64,000 nt of DNA from NCBI RefSeq assembly GCF_008329585.1, contig NZ_NPKP01000007.1, forward strand, positions 248,001 to 312,000. Direction: 5' to 3'. The position numbers and the translations under genes are program-made. Below the pieces are notes generated by a model. That model did no database searches. It saw only the letters and a program-made list of their open reading frames with translations, and was not told the origin of the DNA. Source of the DNA: Mycolicibacterium sp. P9-22 (lineage in GTDB: Bacteria > Actinomycetota > Actinomycetes > Mycobacteriales > Mycobacteriaceae). This document shows, in pieces, positions 41,976 through 50,763 of the stretch. Every line of letters begins with the position of its first letter. Within the stretch, counting starts at the first letter, position 1.

Positions 41976-43946
41976 TCAGACGGAAACAGCTTGGCGGGGC
42001 TTGATGAACTGCTTGGCGGCGACGACCGCGAGGGCGGAGACGATGGTGCCCACGGCGAGGGCGATCACGAACCACAACAGGTTGCCGATCGCGAAGAACA
42101 CGAAGATGCCGCCGTGCGGGGCCCGCAGCGTCACACCGAACGCCATGCACAGCGCGCCGGTGATGGCGCCGCCGGCCATCATCGACGGGATGACGCGCAG
42201 CGGGTCGGCCGCGGCGAACGGGATGGCGCCCTCGGAGATGAACGAGGCGCCCAGAAGCCAAGCCGCGCGCCCGTTCTCCTTCTCGGGCTCGCTGAACAGG
42301 GCCGGGCGGATCGTCGTGGCGAGCGCCATGGCCAGCGGCGGGACCATACCCGCCGCCATGACCGTCGCCATGATCTCGAAGGAGGCGGTGGTGGCCGCCG
42401 CCAGGCCTGCGGTGGCGAAGGCATAGGCGGCCTTGTTGACCGGCCCACCGAGATCGAAGCACATCATCAGGCCGAGGATGACGCCGAGGAACACCGCGGA
42501 GGTTCCGGTCAGCCCGTTGAGCCAATCGGTGAGGCTGGTGTTGACCCAGGCCAGCGGGCGGCCGATCAGGAAGAACATGATCAGGCCCACGCTCAGGGAC
42601 GCCAGCAGCGGGATGATCACCACCGGCATGAGGCCGCGCAGCCAGCGGGGCACCTCGATATTGCTGATCCACAGCGCGGTGAAGCCGGCGATCACACCGC
42701 CGACGATGCCGCCGATGAAACCGCCGCCGACGAACACCGCGAGCGCACCCGCGGTGAATCCCGGTGCGATACCGGGTCGATCGGCGATGGCGAAGGATAT
42801 GTAGCCGGCCAGCGCGGGCACCAGGAAGCTGAACGCCAGACCGCCGAGGGTGAACAGGATGGCGCCGAGGTAGGTGGTCAGGCCGCCGTCGGGCAGGTTG
42901 GTCAGCGAGTTGTTGAGCGCGATGTCCTGGCCGTTGTCGGCGATGTCATACCCACCGAACAGGAAGCCCAGCGCGATCAGCAGGCCACCGGCGGCGACGA
43001 ACGGGATCATGTAGCTCACACCGGTGAGCAGGATCTGCCGGGTCCGGGTGCCCCAGCCGACATTGGATGACCCCTCGGTGCCACCGTCGGCGGCGGCGGT
43101 GCCCTCGACCCGGGCGGCCCTCGGATTGTCCGCGGCGGCAACGGCTTCGGCGATCATGGTGTCGGGTTCGTTGATGGCACGTTTGACGCCGGAGGCGATC
43201 ACCGGCTTGCCCGCGAACCGGCCGCGGTCCTTGACGCCCACGTCGGTGGCGAAGATGACGGCGTCGGCGGCGGCGATGGTCGAGCCGGGCAGCGGGGTGC
43301 TGCCCGAGGAACCCTGGGTTTCGACGACGAAGTCGACGCCGGCCCGCTCGGCAGCCAGCTTCAGCGCGTCGGCCGCCATGTAGGTGTGCGCGATTCCGGT
43401 GGGGCACGCGGTGATCGCGACGATGCTCTTCTTCGCCGACGGAGCTTCCGCTGCCGCTGCTGCCGGGGCGGGCGCCGCGGCGGGTGCCGGGTTCACCACC
43501 CCTTCCACCAGGGCGACCAGTTCGCCGGCGGTGCCTGCCGAGCGCAGCGACTCGACGAACTCCTTGCGGACCAGCGCGCGGGCCAGGCTGGACAGCAGCT
43601 TCATGTGCTCGGCGCCACCGGAATCGGGTGCGGCGATCAGGAACACCAGATCGGCCGGGCCGTCCGGGGCGCCGAAGTCGACCTTGGGGGACAGCCGGGC
43701 GAACCCGATGGTCGGGGTGTCGACATACGGTGACCGGCAGTGCGGGATGGCGATGCCACCGGGCAGGCCGGTCGCGGACTGGGCCTCACGCGCCATGGCG
43801 GCGGCGATCAGCCCGTCGGCGTCGCTGGTGCGGCCCGCGCCGACCAGCAGCCCGGCGATACGGGCGATGACGGCCTGCTTGTCGGCGCCGGCATCGGCGT
43901 CGAGCAGGACCAGGTCGGTGGTGATCACCGAGGGTGAACTGGACAT
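41976..43946 (-). CDS. fruA: Fructose PTS permease EIIABC
   Basis: 656 residues from ATG 43946. Domains in order: EIIA (about 1-150) with the phospho-His in GGIAIPHCRSPYV; EIIB (about 170-270) with the phospho-Cys in ITACPTGIAHTYMAADAL; EIIC (about 300-650), a multi-helix channel with TGVSYMIPFVAAGGLLIALG and LLGASFISEGAIPFAAADPL, the fructose-type sugar-binding part. It imports fructose and delivers fructose 1-phosphate into the cytosol. The domain order A-B-C in one chain is typical of actinobacteria. It ends 38 bases before ptsH. Confidence 0.95.
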   Translation of the reverse strand: MSSSPSVITTDLVLLDADAGADKQAVIARIAGLLVGAGRTSDADGLIAAAMAREAQSATGLPGGIAIPHCRSPYVDTPTIGFARLSPKVDFGAPDGPADLVFLIAAPDSGGAEHMKLLSSLARALVRKEFVESLRSAGTAGELVALVEGVVNPAPAAAPAPAAAAAEAPSAKKSIVAITACPTGIAHTYMAADALKLAAERAGVDFVVETQGSSGSTPLPGSTIAAADAVIFATDVGVKDRGRFAGKPVIASGVKRAINEPDTMIAEAVAAADNPRAARVEGTAAADGGTEGSSNVGWGTRTRQILLTGVSYMIPFVAAGGLLIALGFLFGGYDIADNGQDIALNNSLTNLPDGGLTTYLGAILFTLGGLAFSFLVPALAGYISFAIADRPGIAPGFTAGALAVFVGGGFIGGIVGGVIAGFTALWISNIEVPRWLRGLMPVVIIPLLASLSVGLIMFFLIGRPLAWVNTSLTDWLNGLTGTSAVFLGVILGLMMCFDLGGPVNKAAYAFATAGLAAATTASFEIMATVMAAGMVPPLAMALATTIRPALFSEPEKENGRAAWLLGASFISEGAIPFAAADPLRVIPSMMAGGAITGALCMAFGVTLRAPHGGIFVFFAIGNLLWFVIALAVGTIVSALAVVAAKQFIKPRQAVSV

Positions 43947-43963
43947 GAAATGACCTTCTGTTG

Positions 43964-44941
43964 TCAGGACTCGGAGCGAGACAGTGAAATAGCCGTTACC
44001 GGCACGGCTTTCAGATCGATGAGATCAGGACCCGGCAACGCGGACCCGGGCAGTGACGCGGCGGCACTGCCGTAGGCGACGGCCATCCGTAGCCGGTCGG
44101 GGGCATCCGCCCCGGACAGCGCCGCTCGCACATAACCGGCGAGCGCGGAATCCCCGGCGCCGACGGTGCTGCGCGGGGTGATCGGGGGAGAGCCGGCCAG
44201 CCAACTACCCGACGGCTCGACCAGCACCGCGCCGGCCGCACCGAGGGTGACCAGGATGGTGCGGGCGCCGCGGTCGACCAGTTGGCGGGCCGCGGCGATC
44301 ACCGGCATCGGATCACCCGCGGCGGCAGCGTCTTCCAGCTCCTGGGCGGAGGTACCGGTCAGCCCGGCGAGTTCCTCGGCGTTCGGTTTGATGAGATCGG
44401 GTGCGGCGCTGCCGAAGGAGGCGGCCAGGGCGGCCAGCGGGGCATCCGAGGTGTCCACGGCGACGCGGCAGTTCTTGTCGGCGAGCAGGGCGACCACATC
44501 GGCATACCAACCGACCGGGACCCCCGGTGGCAGCGATCCGGACATCACGATCCACTCGGCGCGGTGCGCGGCTTCCACCACGGTGCGGGTCAGCGCGTCG
44601 AGGGCGTCGGCGTCCAGTGCCGCGCCCGGTTCGTTGAGTTTGGTTGTGGTGCCGTCATTCTCGGTGACGGCGACATTGGTGCGGACCGCTCCGCGGATGG
44701 GCACGGCGGCGTAGGGGACCCCGCAGGCGCGCAGCGCGGAGAGCATCGGGTCGGCGTCGGCCGCCGGCAGCACGGCCAGTGCGTCGAGTCCGGCCAGTCC
44801 CAGCGCGCGCGCGACGTTGACGCCCTTGCCGCCGGGCTCGTCGGTCACCGAACTGATCCGGTGCACCGCGCCCCGGGTCAGGGTGCCGGGCAGCGTGACG
44901 GTGCGGTCGATGCTGGGATTGGGTGTGACGGTGACGATCAT
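43964..44941 (-). CDS. fruK: 1-phosphofructokinase (PfkB/ribokinase family)
   Basis: 325 residues from ATG 44941. The PfkB signatures are PGGKGVNVARALGLAGLDAL (about 36-55) and STVGAGDSALAGYVRAALSG (about 265-284), with the catalytic Asp in GAGD. It turns fructose 1-phosphate, the product of FruA, into fructose 1,6-bisphosphate with ATP. It lies between fruR (4-base ATGA overlap) and fruA (17-base gap), so the three are one operon. Confidence 0.93.
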   Translation of the reverse strand: MIVTVTPNPSIDRTVTLPGTLTRGAVHRISSVTDEPGGKGVNVARALGLAGLDALAVLPAADADPMLSALRACGVPYAAVPIRGAVRTNVAVTENDGTTTKLNEPGAALDADALDALTRTVVEAAHRAEWIVMSGSLPPGVPVGWYADVVALLADKNCRVAVDTSDAPLAALAASFGSAAPDLIKPNAEELAGLTGTSAQELEDAAAAGDPMPVIAAARQLVDRGARTILVTLGAAGAVLVEPSGSWLAGSPPITPRSTVGAGDSALAGYVRAALSGADAPDRLRMAVAYGSAAASLPGSALPGPDLIDLKAVPVTAISLSRSES

Positions 44942-45717
44942 GCGGACGCTCCTGCGCAGGTGACTTCGATGCCGAGGCCGATGAGTTCCTCGCGGGCGGT
45001 TTCGGAGATCTCGGTGTCGGTGATCAGGACGTCGACGCTCGAGATCGGCGCGAAGCTGTGCAGTTCTTCGCGGCCGATCTTCGACGAATCAGCGACCACG
45101 ACAACATAATTCGCGCACCGGACCATCGCCCGCTTGATGGCGGCCTCCTCGCTGTCGGGTGTGGACAGACCGTGCCGGACGGTGATGCCGTTGGTGCCGA
45201 TGAAGGCGATGTCCACCCTGATCTGCTCCAGGGTCTGCAGGGCCTGTTCGCCGACGGTGGCCTGGGTCAGTCCGCGGACCCGGCCGCCGAGCAGTTGCAG
45301 GGATACCGACTGCACCGTAGACAGCCGGGCGGCCACCGGTACCGAGTTGGTCACCACCACGAGCTCGCGGTCGGTCGGGATGAGCGCGGCGACCCGGCTG
45401 GTGGTGGTGCCCGCGTCCAGCAGCACGCTCGCGCCGCCGACCGGGAAGACGTCGGTGGCCGCGGCGGCGATGGCGTCCTTGTGGGCGGACCGGGTCACGT
45501 CGCGTTCCCCGACATCCTGTTCGACCAGGTGCAGGGCGCGCGCCGGCACGGCACCGCCGTGTACCCGGCGCAGCAGACCGGCCTTGTGCAGCACGGCGAG
45601 GTCGCGGCGCACCGTTTCGGTGGTGACGTCGTAGGTCTGGGCCAGTTCGGTGACCGAGGCACGCCCCTGCTGCATCACCAGGGTGGCGATCGCGTTCTGG
45701 CGTTCCTCGGCGTACAT
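44938..45717 (-). CDS. fruR: DeoR-family repressor of the fructose operon
   Basis: 259 residues from ATG 45717. The helix-turn-helix (about residues 3-57) reads RQNAIATLVMQQGRASVTEL, then TYDVTTETVRRDLAVLHKAG, the DeoR start. The C-terminal sugar-phosphate sensing part has VLLDAGTTTSRVAALIP, TNSVPVAARL, LGGRVRGLTQATVGEQAL and GTNGITVRHGLSTPDSEEAA, with the G-T-N-G loop of the family. It likely senses fructose 1-phosphate and represses its own operon and ptsI. First gene after the shared divergent promoter. Confidence 0.9.
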   Translation of the reverse strand: MYAEERQNAIATLVMQQGRASVTELAQTYDVTTETVRRDLAVLHKAGLLRRVHGGAVPARALHLVEQDVGERDVTRSAHKDAIAAAATDVFPVGGASVLLDAGTTTSRVAALIPTDRELVVVTNSVPVAARLSTVQSVSLQLLGGRVRGLTQATVGEQALQTLEQIRVDIAFIGTNGITVRHGLSTPDSEEAAIKRAMVRCANYVVVVADSSKIGREELHSFAPISSVDVLITDTEISETAREELIGLGIEVTCAGASA

Positions 45718-45765
45718 GGTCTCCGTTCGGGGCTTGGCTCACCGGCTCAAATGTTGATATATGTG

Positions 45766-45811
45766 GTTTTACGCTTGAATCTGTTGACTTGTCAATGCTT
45801 TCTTGTAACCT
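45766..45811. promoter_or_regulatory. Back-to-back promoters of ptsI (+) and fruR-fruK-fruA-ptsH (-)
   Basis: Plus: TTGACT (45784-45789), 16 bases, TAACCT (45806-45811). The transcript would start at about 45818-45819, i.e. on the ATG of ptsI, so ptsI is likely leaderless. Minus: TTGACA (45795-45790), 18 bases, TAAAAC (45771-45766), about 50 bases before ATG 45717. The two -35 boxes touch and form an inverted repeat TTGAC-TT-GTCAA, a likely regulator site that would stop both promoters at once. Confidence 0.7.
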
Positions 45812-45818
45812 GAATCAC

Positions 45819-47498
45819 ATGAGTACTTCATCCGTGACTGAGACACAGGTCCTGACCGGCGTTCCGGTGGTTGCCGGCGTCGCCTACGCCCCGGTGATCC
45901 GGCCGGGAGCGCGGCCGACCGCCCCGGTGTCCGCCGCCGATGTGCCCGAGTCGGACCGCCCGGGTGAGGTGGAACGGCTCAAAGCTGCGGCGGCCGCAGT
46001 CGCCGAGCGGCTGCGCGACCGGGCGGCCCACGCGACCGGCGTCGCCTCGGAGGTGCTGGCCACCACGGCGGCGCTGGCCCAGGACCGGGCCTGGCTCTTG
46101 GACGCCGAAAAGCGGATCACCGCAGGCAGTCCGGCCCATCATGCCGTCGGTGCGGCCATCGCCAAGATCTCCGATGCGCTGTCCAAGGCCGGCGACCTGA
46201 TGGCCGAACGGGTGACCGATCTGCGAGACGTCCGCGACCGGGTGCTCGCGCAGCTGGCCGGGCTACCCGAGCCCGGGGTCCCCGTGCCGGATGTGCCCTC
46301 GGTGCTGTGTGCCGAGGATCTGGCGCCCGCGGACACCGCAGGCCTGGATCCCGCGTTGGTGGTGGCGCTGGCCACCACTCTCGGCGGCCCGACCAGCCAC
46401 ACCGCGATCATCGCCCGCCAGCTGGGCATTCCGTGTGTGGTGGCGGTGGGCGGGCTGGATGCGGTGCCGGCCGGCGTGCCGGTGATGGTCGATGGCGCCC
46501 GCGGCACGGTGACGGTGTCTCCCGACGCCGAGCAGGCGCAGCGCGCCGTCGGCAAGGCGCGTGAGGATGCCGCACGCATTGCGCAGTGGACCGGGCCGGG
46601 CACCACCGCCGACGGGCACGCGGTCGCGGTGCTGGCCAACGTCCAAGATGGCGCGGCGGCCCGCTCGGCCAGTCAGACGCCCGCCGAAGGCGTAGGTCTG
46701 TTCCGGACCGAGCTGTGCTTCCTGAACCGCGATACCGAGCCCTCGGTCGAGGAGCAGGCGCGCATCTACGGTGAGGTGCTCACCGCATTCGAGGGCCGCA
46801 AGGTTGTCATCCGCACGCTGGACGCCGGCTCGGACAAACCGCTGAAGTTCGCCGGGCATGCCGATGAGGCCAACCCGGCGCTGGGTGTGCGCGGTGTGCG
46901 TATCTCGTTCGGCAATCCCGGACTGCTGACCCGCCAGCTCGAATCGATCGCCGTGGCGGCACAGGCCACAGGTAGCGATCCCTGGGTGATGGCACCGATG
47001 ATCGCCACCGCCGATGAAGCGAAAAACTTTGCCGCAGAAGCACGTTCCTTCGGCCTGACGCCCGGAGTGATGATCGAGATTCCGGCCGCGGCACTGCTGG
47101 CCAACCACATCCTCGAGCATGTCGACTTCTTGTCGATCGGCACCAATGATCTGGCTCAGTACACGATGGCCGCCGACCGGATGTCGGCCGAGTTGGCCAC
47201 GCTGACCGATCCGTGGCAACCCGGCGTGCTTGCCCTTGTCGAGTTGACCGCCAGGGCGGGCGCGGCTGTCGGCAAGCCGGTCGGGGTGTGTGGCGAGGCG
47301 GCCGCTGACCCGCTGCTGGCCTGCGTGCTGGTGGGGATGGGCGTGACCTCACTGTCGGCGGCCGCGACCGCGGTGCCCGGAGTGGGCGCCGCGCTGGCCG
47401 GAGTCACGCTGGAGCGTTGCCGCGCCGCCGCGCAGGCGGTGGTGCAGACGGCAAGTGCCGCGGACGCCAGGTCCGCGGCACTCGCCGTGTTGAGTTGA
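45819..47498 (+). CDS. ptsI: Enzyme I of the PTS
   Basis: 559 residues from ATG 45819. The phospho-His is in GGPTSHTAIIARQLGIPCVV (about 195-214). The PEP-binding half has EGVGLFRTELCFLNRD (about 295-310), VVIRTLDAGSDKPLKF, and VCGEAAADPLLACVLVGMGV near the end. It takes phosphate from PEP and gives it to HPr. The gene is divergent from fruR-fruK-fruA-ptsH and about 1% shorter than common enzyme I proteins. An upstream in-frame ATG (45789) overlaps the -35 box and is not the start. Confidence 0.95.
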   Translation: MSTSSVTETQVLTGVPVVAGVAYAPVIRPGARPTAPVSAADVPESDRPGEVERLKAAAAAVAERLRDRAAHATGVASEVLATTAALAQDRAWLLDAEKRITAGSPAHHAVGAAIAKISDALSKAGDLMAERVTDLRDVRDRVLAQLAGLPEPGVPVPDVPSVLCAEDLAPADTAGLDPALVVALATTLGGPTSHTAIIARQLGIPCVVAVGGLDAVPAGVPVMVDGARGTVTVSPDAEQAQRAVGKAREDAARIAQWTGPGTTADGHAVAVLANVQDGAAARSASQTPAEGVGLFRTELCFLNRDTEPSVEEQARIYGEVLTAFEGRKVVIRTLDAGSDKPLKFAGHADEANPALGVRGVRISFGNPGLLTRQLESIAVAAQATGSDPWVMAPMIATADEAKNFAAEARSFGLTPGVMIEIPAAALLANHILEHVDFLSIGTNDLAQYTMAADRMSAELATLTDPWQPGVLALVELTARAGAAVGKPVGVCGEAAADPLLACVLVGMGVTSLSAAATAVPGVGAALAGVTLERCRAAAQAVVQTASAADARSAALAVLS

Positions 47499-47504
47499 AG
47501 CGGG

Positions 47505-47660
47505 CTAGAACCAGACTTTTCGCCCACCGACCGGGCGGCCCACCGCTCCGAGGATCCACAGCACCACGCCGACGACGACCAGGATCGCGCCGATGGTGTA
47601 GAGGATCGACAGGCTGGTGAAGTAACCGATCAGCAGGAGCACGATGCCGAGCACAATCAT
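47505..47660 (-). CDS. DUF6131-like tiny membrane protein
   Basis: 51 residues from ATG 47660, preceded by AAGGATG at good spacing; an earlier in-frame ATG (47672) would leave that site touching the start. The protein is almost all hydrophobic: MIVLGIVLLLIGYFTSLSIL (one helix), then IGAILVVVGVVLWILGAVGR (second helix) and a short basic/aromatic end (GGRKVWF). This layout is the DUF6131 pattern of small mycobacterial membrane proteins of unknown role. It is convergent with ptsI, 6 bases away. Confidence 0.75.
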   Translation of the reverse strand: MIVLGIVLLLIGYFTSLSILYTIGAILVVVGVVLWILGAVGRPVGGRKVWF

Positions 47661-47747
47661 GGTGATTCCCATCCTTAGGTGATGCTGACGCGTTGTCGCT
47701 CAGGATGAATTACCAAAACCGTCAAAATCCAAACCTGCCAGTCTTGA

Positions 47748-48944
47748 TCAGGTCCCCTTGACGTTCAGGATCTGGCGAAGCGTGTGCTGCACCGCCACCA
47801 GATCGCGGGCATCGAGCATCACCTGGTCGATGTCCTTGTACGCGTCCGGGATCTCGTCGATCCACTCCGCACCGTGCCGGTACTCGATACCCGCCATCCG
47901 CGCCGCGAGATCGTCGGCGGTGAATCGCCGCCGCGCCTCGGTGCGGGAGAACCGCCGACCCGCCCCGTGCGGGGCCGAGCAGAGGCTCGCGGGATTTCCC
48001 TTGCCGCGCACGATGTACGAGCGGGTCCCCATGCTGCCGGGAATGATCCCGCGGACACCTTCGTGCGCGTCGATCGCGCCCTTACGCGTCAACCACACCG
48101 AGCGGTGCCCGTGCGTCTCGAGCTGCGTGTAATTGTGATGAGTGTTCACCCGTTCGACTTCGATGGCGGCCGCGTCCTCGGTGGACACCCCCATCCAGTG
48201 GGCCAGCGCCTGGCGGAACCGGTCCATCATCTCGGCGCGGTTGTACAGCGCAAAAAGCTGGGCCCACTTGAGGTCTCGCAGGTAGGCGTCGAACTCGGGG
48301 CTGCCCTGCGGCAGGTAGGCGAGGTCGCGGTTGGGAAGCTCGATCTCATGCTGGGCGCACAGCCGCTTCGCCTCCTTGATGTGATGCTGCGCGATCTTGT
48401 TGCCCACCCCGCGCGACCCCGAATGCAGGAACATCCACAGCCGGGATTCCTCGTCGACGCACAGCTCGATGAAATGGTTGCCGCCACCGAGCGAACCCAG
48501 TTGCCGGCGCCACTTCGGTGAGTGCGTCAGGTCGACACCGTCGGCCTCGGCGCGGGTTTGCAGCTCGGTGATCCGCTCCGCGGTGAACGGGTAGCGGTCG
48601 GTGCCGCTGTTGTAGTTGCCAGGCGACAGCGGAATGGCGGTTTCGATCGCTTCGCGCAGTGCGGCGAGATCGCGTCCCTCGATATCGGGGTGTGCGAACA
48701 CGGTGCGCGCCGCGATCATCCCGCAGCCGATATCGACACCTACCGCGGCGGGGATCACCGCGTCGATCGTCGGGATCACGGTGCCGACCGCGGACCCCTT
48801 GCCGAAGTGCGCATCCGGCATCAATGCCACGTGCGGATGCACGAAGGGCATCGACGCCGTCTGCTTCGCCTGCTCGACCGTCATGTCATCGACCAGGGAG
48901 GCGAAGTTCAGCAGCTTGTGGCCGCTGATCTGCTGAATGGTCAT
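47748..48944 (-). CDS. rtcB: RtcB-type RNA ligase
   Basis: 398 residues from ATG 48944. Metal- and GMP-binding segments match RtcB: LMPDAHFGKGSAVGTVIP (about 45-62), GVDIGCGMIAART (with the metal Cys), SLGGGNHFIELCVDEES, HSGSRGVGNKIAQHH, and ETHGHRSVWLTRKGAIDAHE then GSMGTRSYIVRGKGNP with the GMP His region. It joins 2',3'-cyclic phosphate or 3'-phosphate RNA ends to 5'-OH using GTP and Mn. No RtcA or RtcR partner sits near; damage-repair role is inferred. Confidence 0.92.
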   Translation of the reverse strand: MTIQQISGHKLLNFASLVDDMTVEQAKQTASMPFVHPHVALMPDAHFGKGSAVGTVIPTIDAVIPAAVGVDIGCGMIAARTVFAHPDIEGRDLAALREAIETAIPLSPGNYNSGTDRYPFTAERITELQTRAEADGVDLTHSPKWRRQLGSLGGGNHFIELCVDEESRLWMFLHSGSRGVGNKIAQHHIKEAKRLCAQHEIELPNRDLAYLPQGSPEFDAYLRDLKWAQLFALYNRAEMMDRFRQALAHWMGVSTEDAAAIEVERVNTHHNYTQLETHGHRSVWLTRKGAIDAHEGVRGIIPGSMGTRSYIVRGKGNPASLCSAPHGAGRRFSRTEARRRFTADDLAARMAGIEYRHGAEWIDEIPDAYKDIDQVMLDARDLVAVQHTLRQILNVKGT

Positions 48945-49020
48945 ACACCTGATTGTCACCGCGGTGTCCAGCCGTTATCACCGCCGGAATGAATCGGACC
49001 GCAGTCCGGTTAAACAGAAC

Positions 49021-49992
49021 ATGCCTGCCATCACAGCCGATACGCTGACCCTGCCCCGCATCGCGGCGGCCTCACCCACCGATACCGAGCGCCCCGTGCG
49101 CTCCATCACCACCGGCCCTCGTGGTTACGAGGGCGAAGGATTCCCGGTGGTCCGCGCCTTCGCCGGCGTCAGCGCCGCCGACCTGGATCCGTTCGTGCAC
49201 ATGGACCAGATGGGCGAGATCGAATATCAGCCCGGCGAGCCGCGCGGCACCGATTGGCACCCGCACCGCGGCTTCGAGACCGTCACCTACATGATCGACG
49301 GACGTTTCGCGCATCAGGATTCGCACGGCGGCGGCGGTCTGATCACCGACGGTGCCACCCAATGGATGACGGCGGGTTCGGGCATCCTGCACATCGAGAC
49401 CCCGCCCGCCGAACTCGTCGAGAGCGGCGGCCTGTTCCACGGGATCCAGCTCTGGGTGAACCTGCCGCGCAAGGACAAGTTCGCCGCTCCGCGTTACCAA
49501 TCCATCGAGGGCGCAGCCGTCGGGCTGCTGTCCTCGGCCGACGGCGGCGCGCTGGTGCGCGTCATCGCCGGCGCCATCGGCGAGCACGCCGGGCCGGGCC
49601 AGACACACACCCCGATCGCGCTGGCCCATGCCACCATCGAACCCGGCGCGCGGTTGAACCTGCCGTGGGATCGGCAGTTCAACGCGCTGGTCTACGTGCT
49701 GTCGGGACGCGGCACCGTGGGATCCGCGGGCCGGCCGATCCAGCAGGGTCAACTGGCAGTGCTCGGATCCGGTGATCGCATCGACATCGCCGCAGAATCG
49801 ACCCAGGACGGCAACCGGCCGGCGCTCGAGGTGCTGCTGCTGGGTGGCCGGCCGATCCGTGAGCCGGTGGTGCAGTACGGGCCGTTCGTCATGAACTCCA
49901 AATCGGAGGTGCTGCAGGCGCTGGAGGACTTCAACGCCGGCCGGTTCGGGTCGCTGCCGCCGGATGCCCTCACCCCGCACCGGGCCCGCTGA
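49021..49992 (+). CDS. Pirin-family protein (bicupin), copy 2
   Basis: 323 residues from ATG 49021. The N-terminal cupin has TDWHPHRGFETVTYMIDGRF and GSGILHIETPP, with the His-x-His...His...Glu metal ligands of pirin. The C-terminal half (LPWDRQFNALVYVLSGRGTV and VLLLGGRPIREPVVQYGPFV) also keeps the family end (GPFVMNS). It differs from the copy at 17680 in length and sequence, so the two belong to distinct pirin subgroups. It may be an iron-dependent dioxygenase or a redox sensor. Confidence 0.9.
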   Translation: MPAITADTLTLPRIAAASPTDTERPVRSITTGPRGYEGEGFPVVRAFAGVSAADLDPFVHMDQMGEIEYQPGEPRGTDWHPHRGFETVTYMIDGRFAHQDSHGGGGLITDGATQWMTAGSGILHIETPPAELVESGGLFHGIQLWVNLPRKDKFAAPRYQSIEGAAVGLLSSADGGALVRVIAGAIGEHAGPGQTHTPIALAHATIEPGARLNLPWDRQFNALVYVLSGRGTVGSAGRPIQQGQLAVLGSGDRIDIAAESTQDGNRPALEVLLLGGRPIREPVVQYGPFVMNSKSEVLQALEDFNAGRFGSLPPDALTPHRAR

Positions 49993-50060
49993 GAGTTTGC
50001 TGAAAGGTCGATTCGATGTGACTTCGCAATCATCCCCCGGTAGTGGGGCGGGTGATCTGT

Positions 50061-50079
50061 GGCACAATTTGACTGTGCC
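50061..50079. promoter_or_regulatory. Inverted repeat over the tetR start
   Basis: GGCACA (50061-50066) and TGTGCC (50074-50079) are reverse complements with a 7-base gap, lying over the GTG at 50075. It could be the operator of this TetR protein. Only six bases per arm, so moderate. Confidence 0.4.
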
Positions 50080-50710
50080 GCATATAGCCAGCAGAGGTCC
50101 TGGTCGTCCGCCTGCCGCCAAGGCGGCGGAGACCCGGGAGCGCATCCTGCAGGCTGCGCGCGAGGTGTTCAGCGAACTCGGCTATGACGCAGCAACATTT
50201 CAGGCCATCGCGGTCCGCTCGGATCTGACCCGACCGGCGATCAACCACTACTTCCAGAGCAAGCATCTGCTCTACCGGGAAGTCGTCGAACACACCAATG
50301 CCGTCGTGGTGCGGGGCGGGGTGGAGAAGGCCAGGTCCGAGCCCACGCTGCTGAAGAGGCTCTCGGCATTCTTCTCGGTCGCGATGCAAGCCGACGGCAA
50401 GGACCGCTCCGTCGCCGCATTCCTCGTGACCTCGGTCCTGGAGGCCCAGCGTCATCCCGAACTCAGCGAGGACGAGCACGACCCGCTGGCCAACTCACGG
50501 GCGTTCGTGAAGTGGGCCGTCACCGATGCGATCGAGCGCGGCGAACTGGCCACCGACACCGACGTCTCGACCTTGGTCGAGATGTTGGTATCGGTGATGT
50601 GGGGGATGGGTTTCTACGCCGGGTACGTCGGCACGCACGACGAGACCGCCGCCGTGGTCGAGCAGCTGGAGCTGCTGATGGCTAACAAGCTGTGGACGCT
50701 GTCGGAGTAA
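50075..50710 (+). CDS. TetR-family repressor, Rv0144-like
   Basis: 211 residues from GTG 50075; the frame is open upstream to 49964 but the TetR start (SRGPGRPPAAKAAETRERIL) follows here. The helix-turn-helix is DAATFQAIAVRSDLTRPAIN, then HYFQSKHLLYREV. The C-terminal part is the helical ligand domain. It opens the run tetR-methyltransferase-ALDH-SDR-quinone oxidoreductase that has the order of Rv0144-Rv0149 in M. tuberculosis, and likely controls it. Confidence 0.82.
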   Translation: MPHIASRGPGRPPAAKAAETRERILQAAREVFSELGYDAATFQAIAVRSDLTRPAINHYFQSKHLLYREVVEHTNAVVVRGGVEKARSEPTLLKRLSAFFSVAMQADGKDRSVAAFLVTSVLEAQRHPELSEDEHDPLANSRAFVKWAVTDAIERGELATDTDVSTLVEMLVSVMWGMGFYAGYVGTHDETAAVVEQLELLMANKLWTLSE

Positions 50711-50763
50711 CTGCGCACCGGCGGTAGCGCATAGGCCACCTAACTATTCGGTAGCATCGGGAC

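Noticed and set aside
41938..42672. HPr fused to a long N-terminal domain
   Set aside because: The upstream frame is the shadow of fruA in another frame; HPr has its own ATG at 41937 and normal length.
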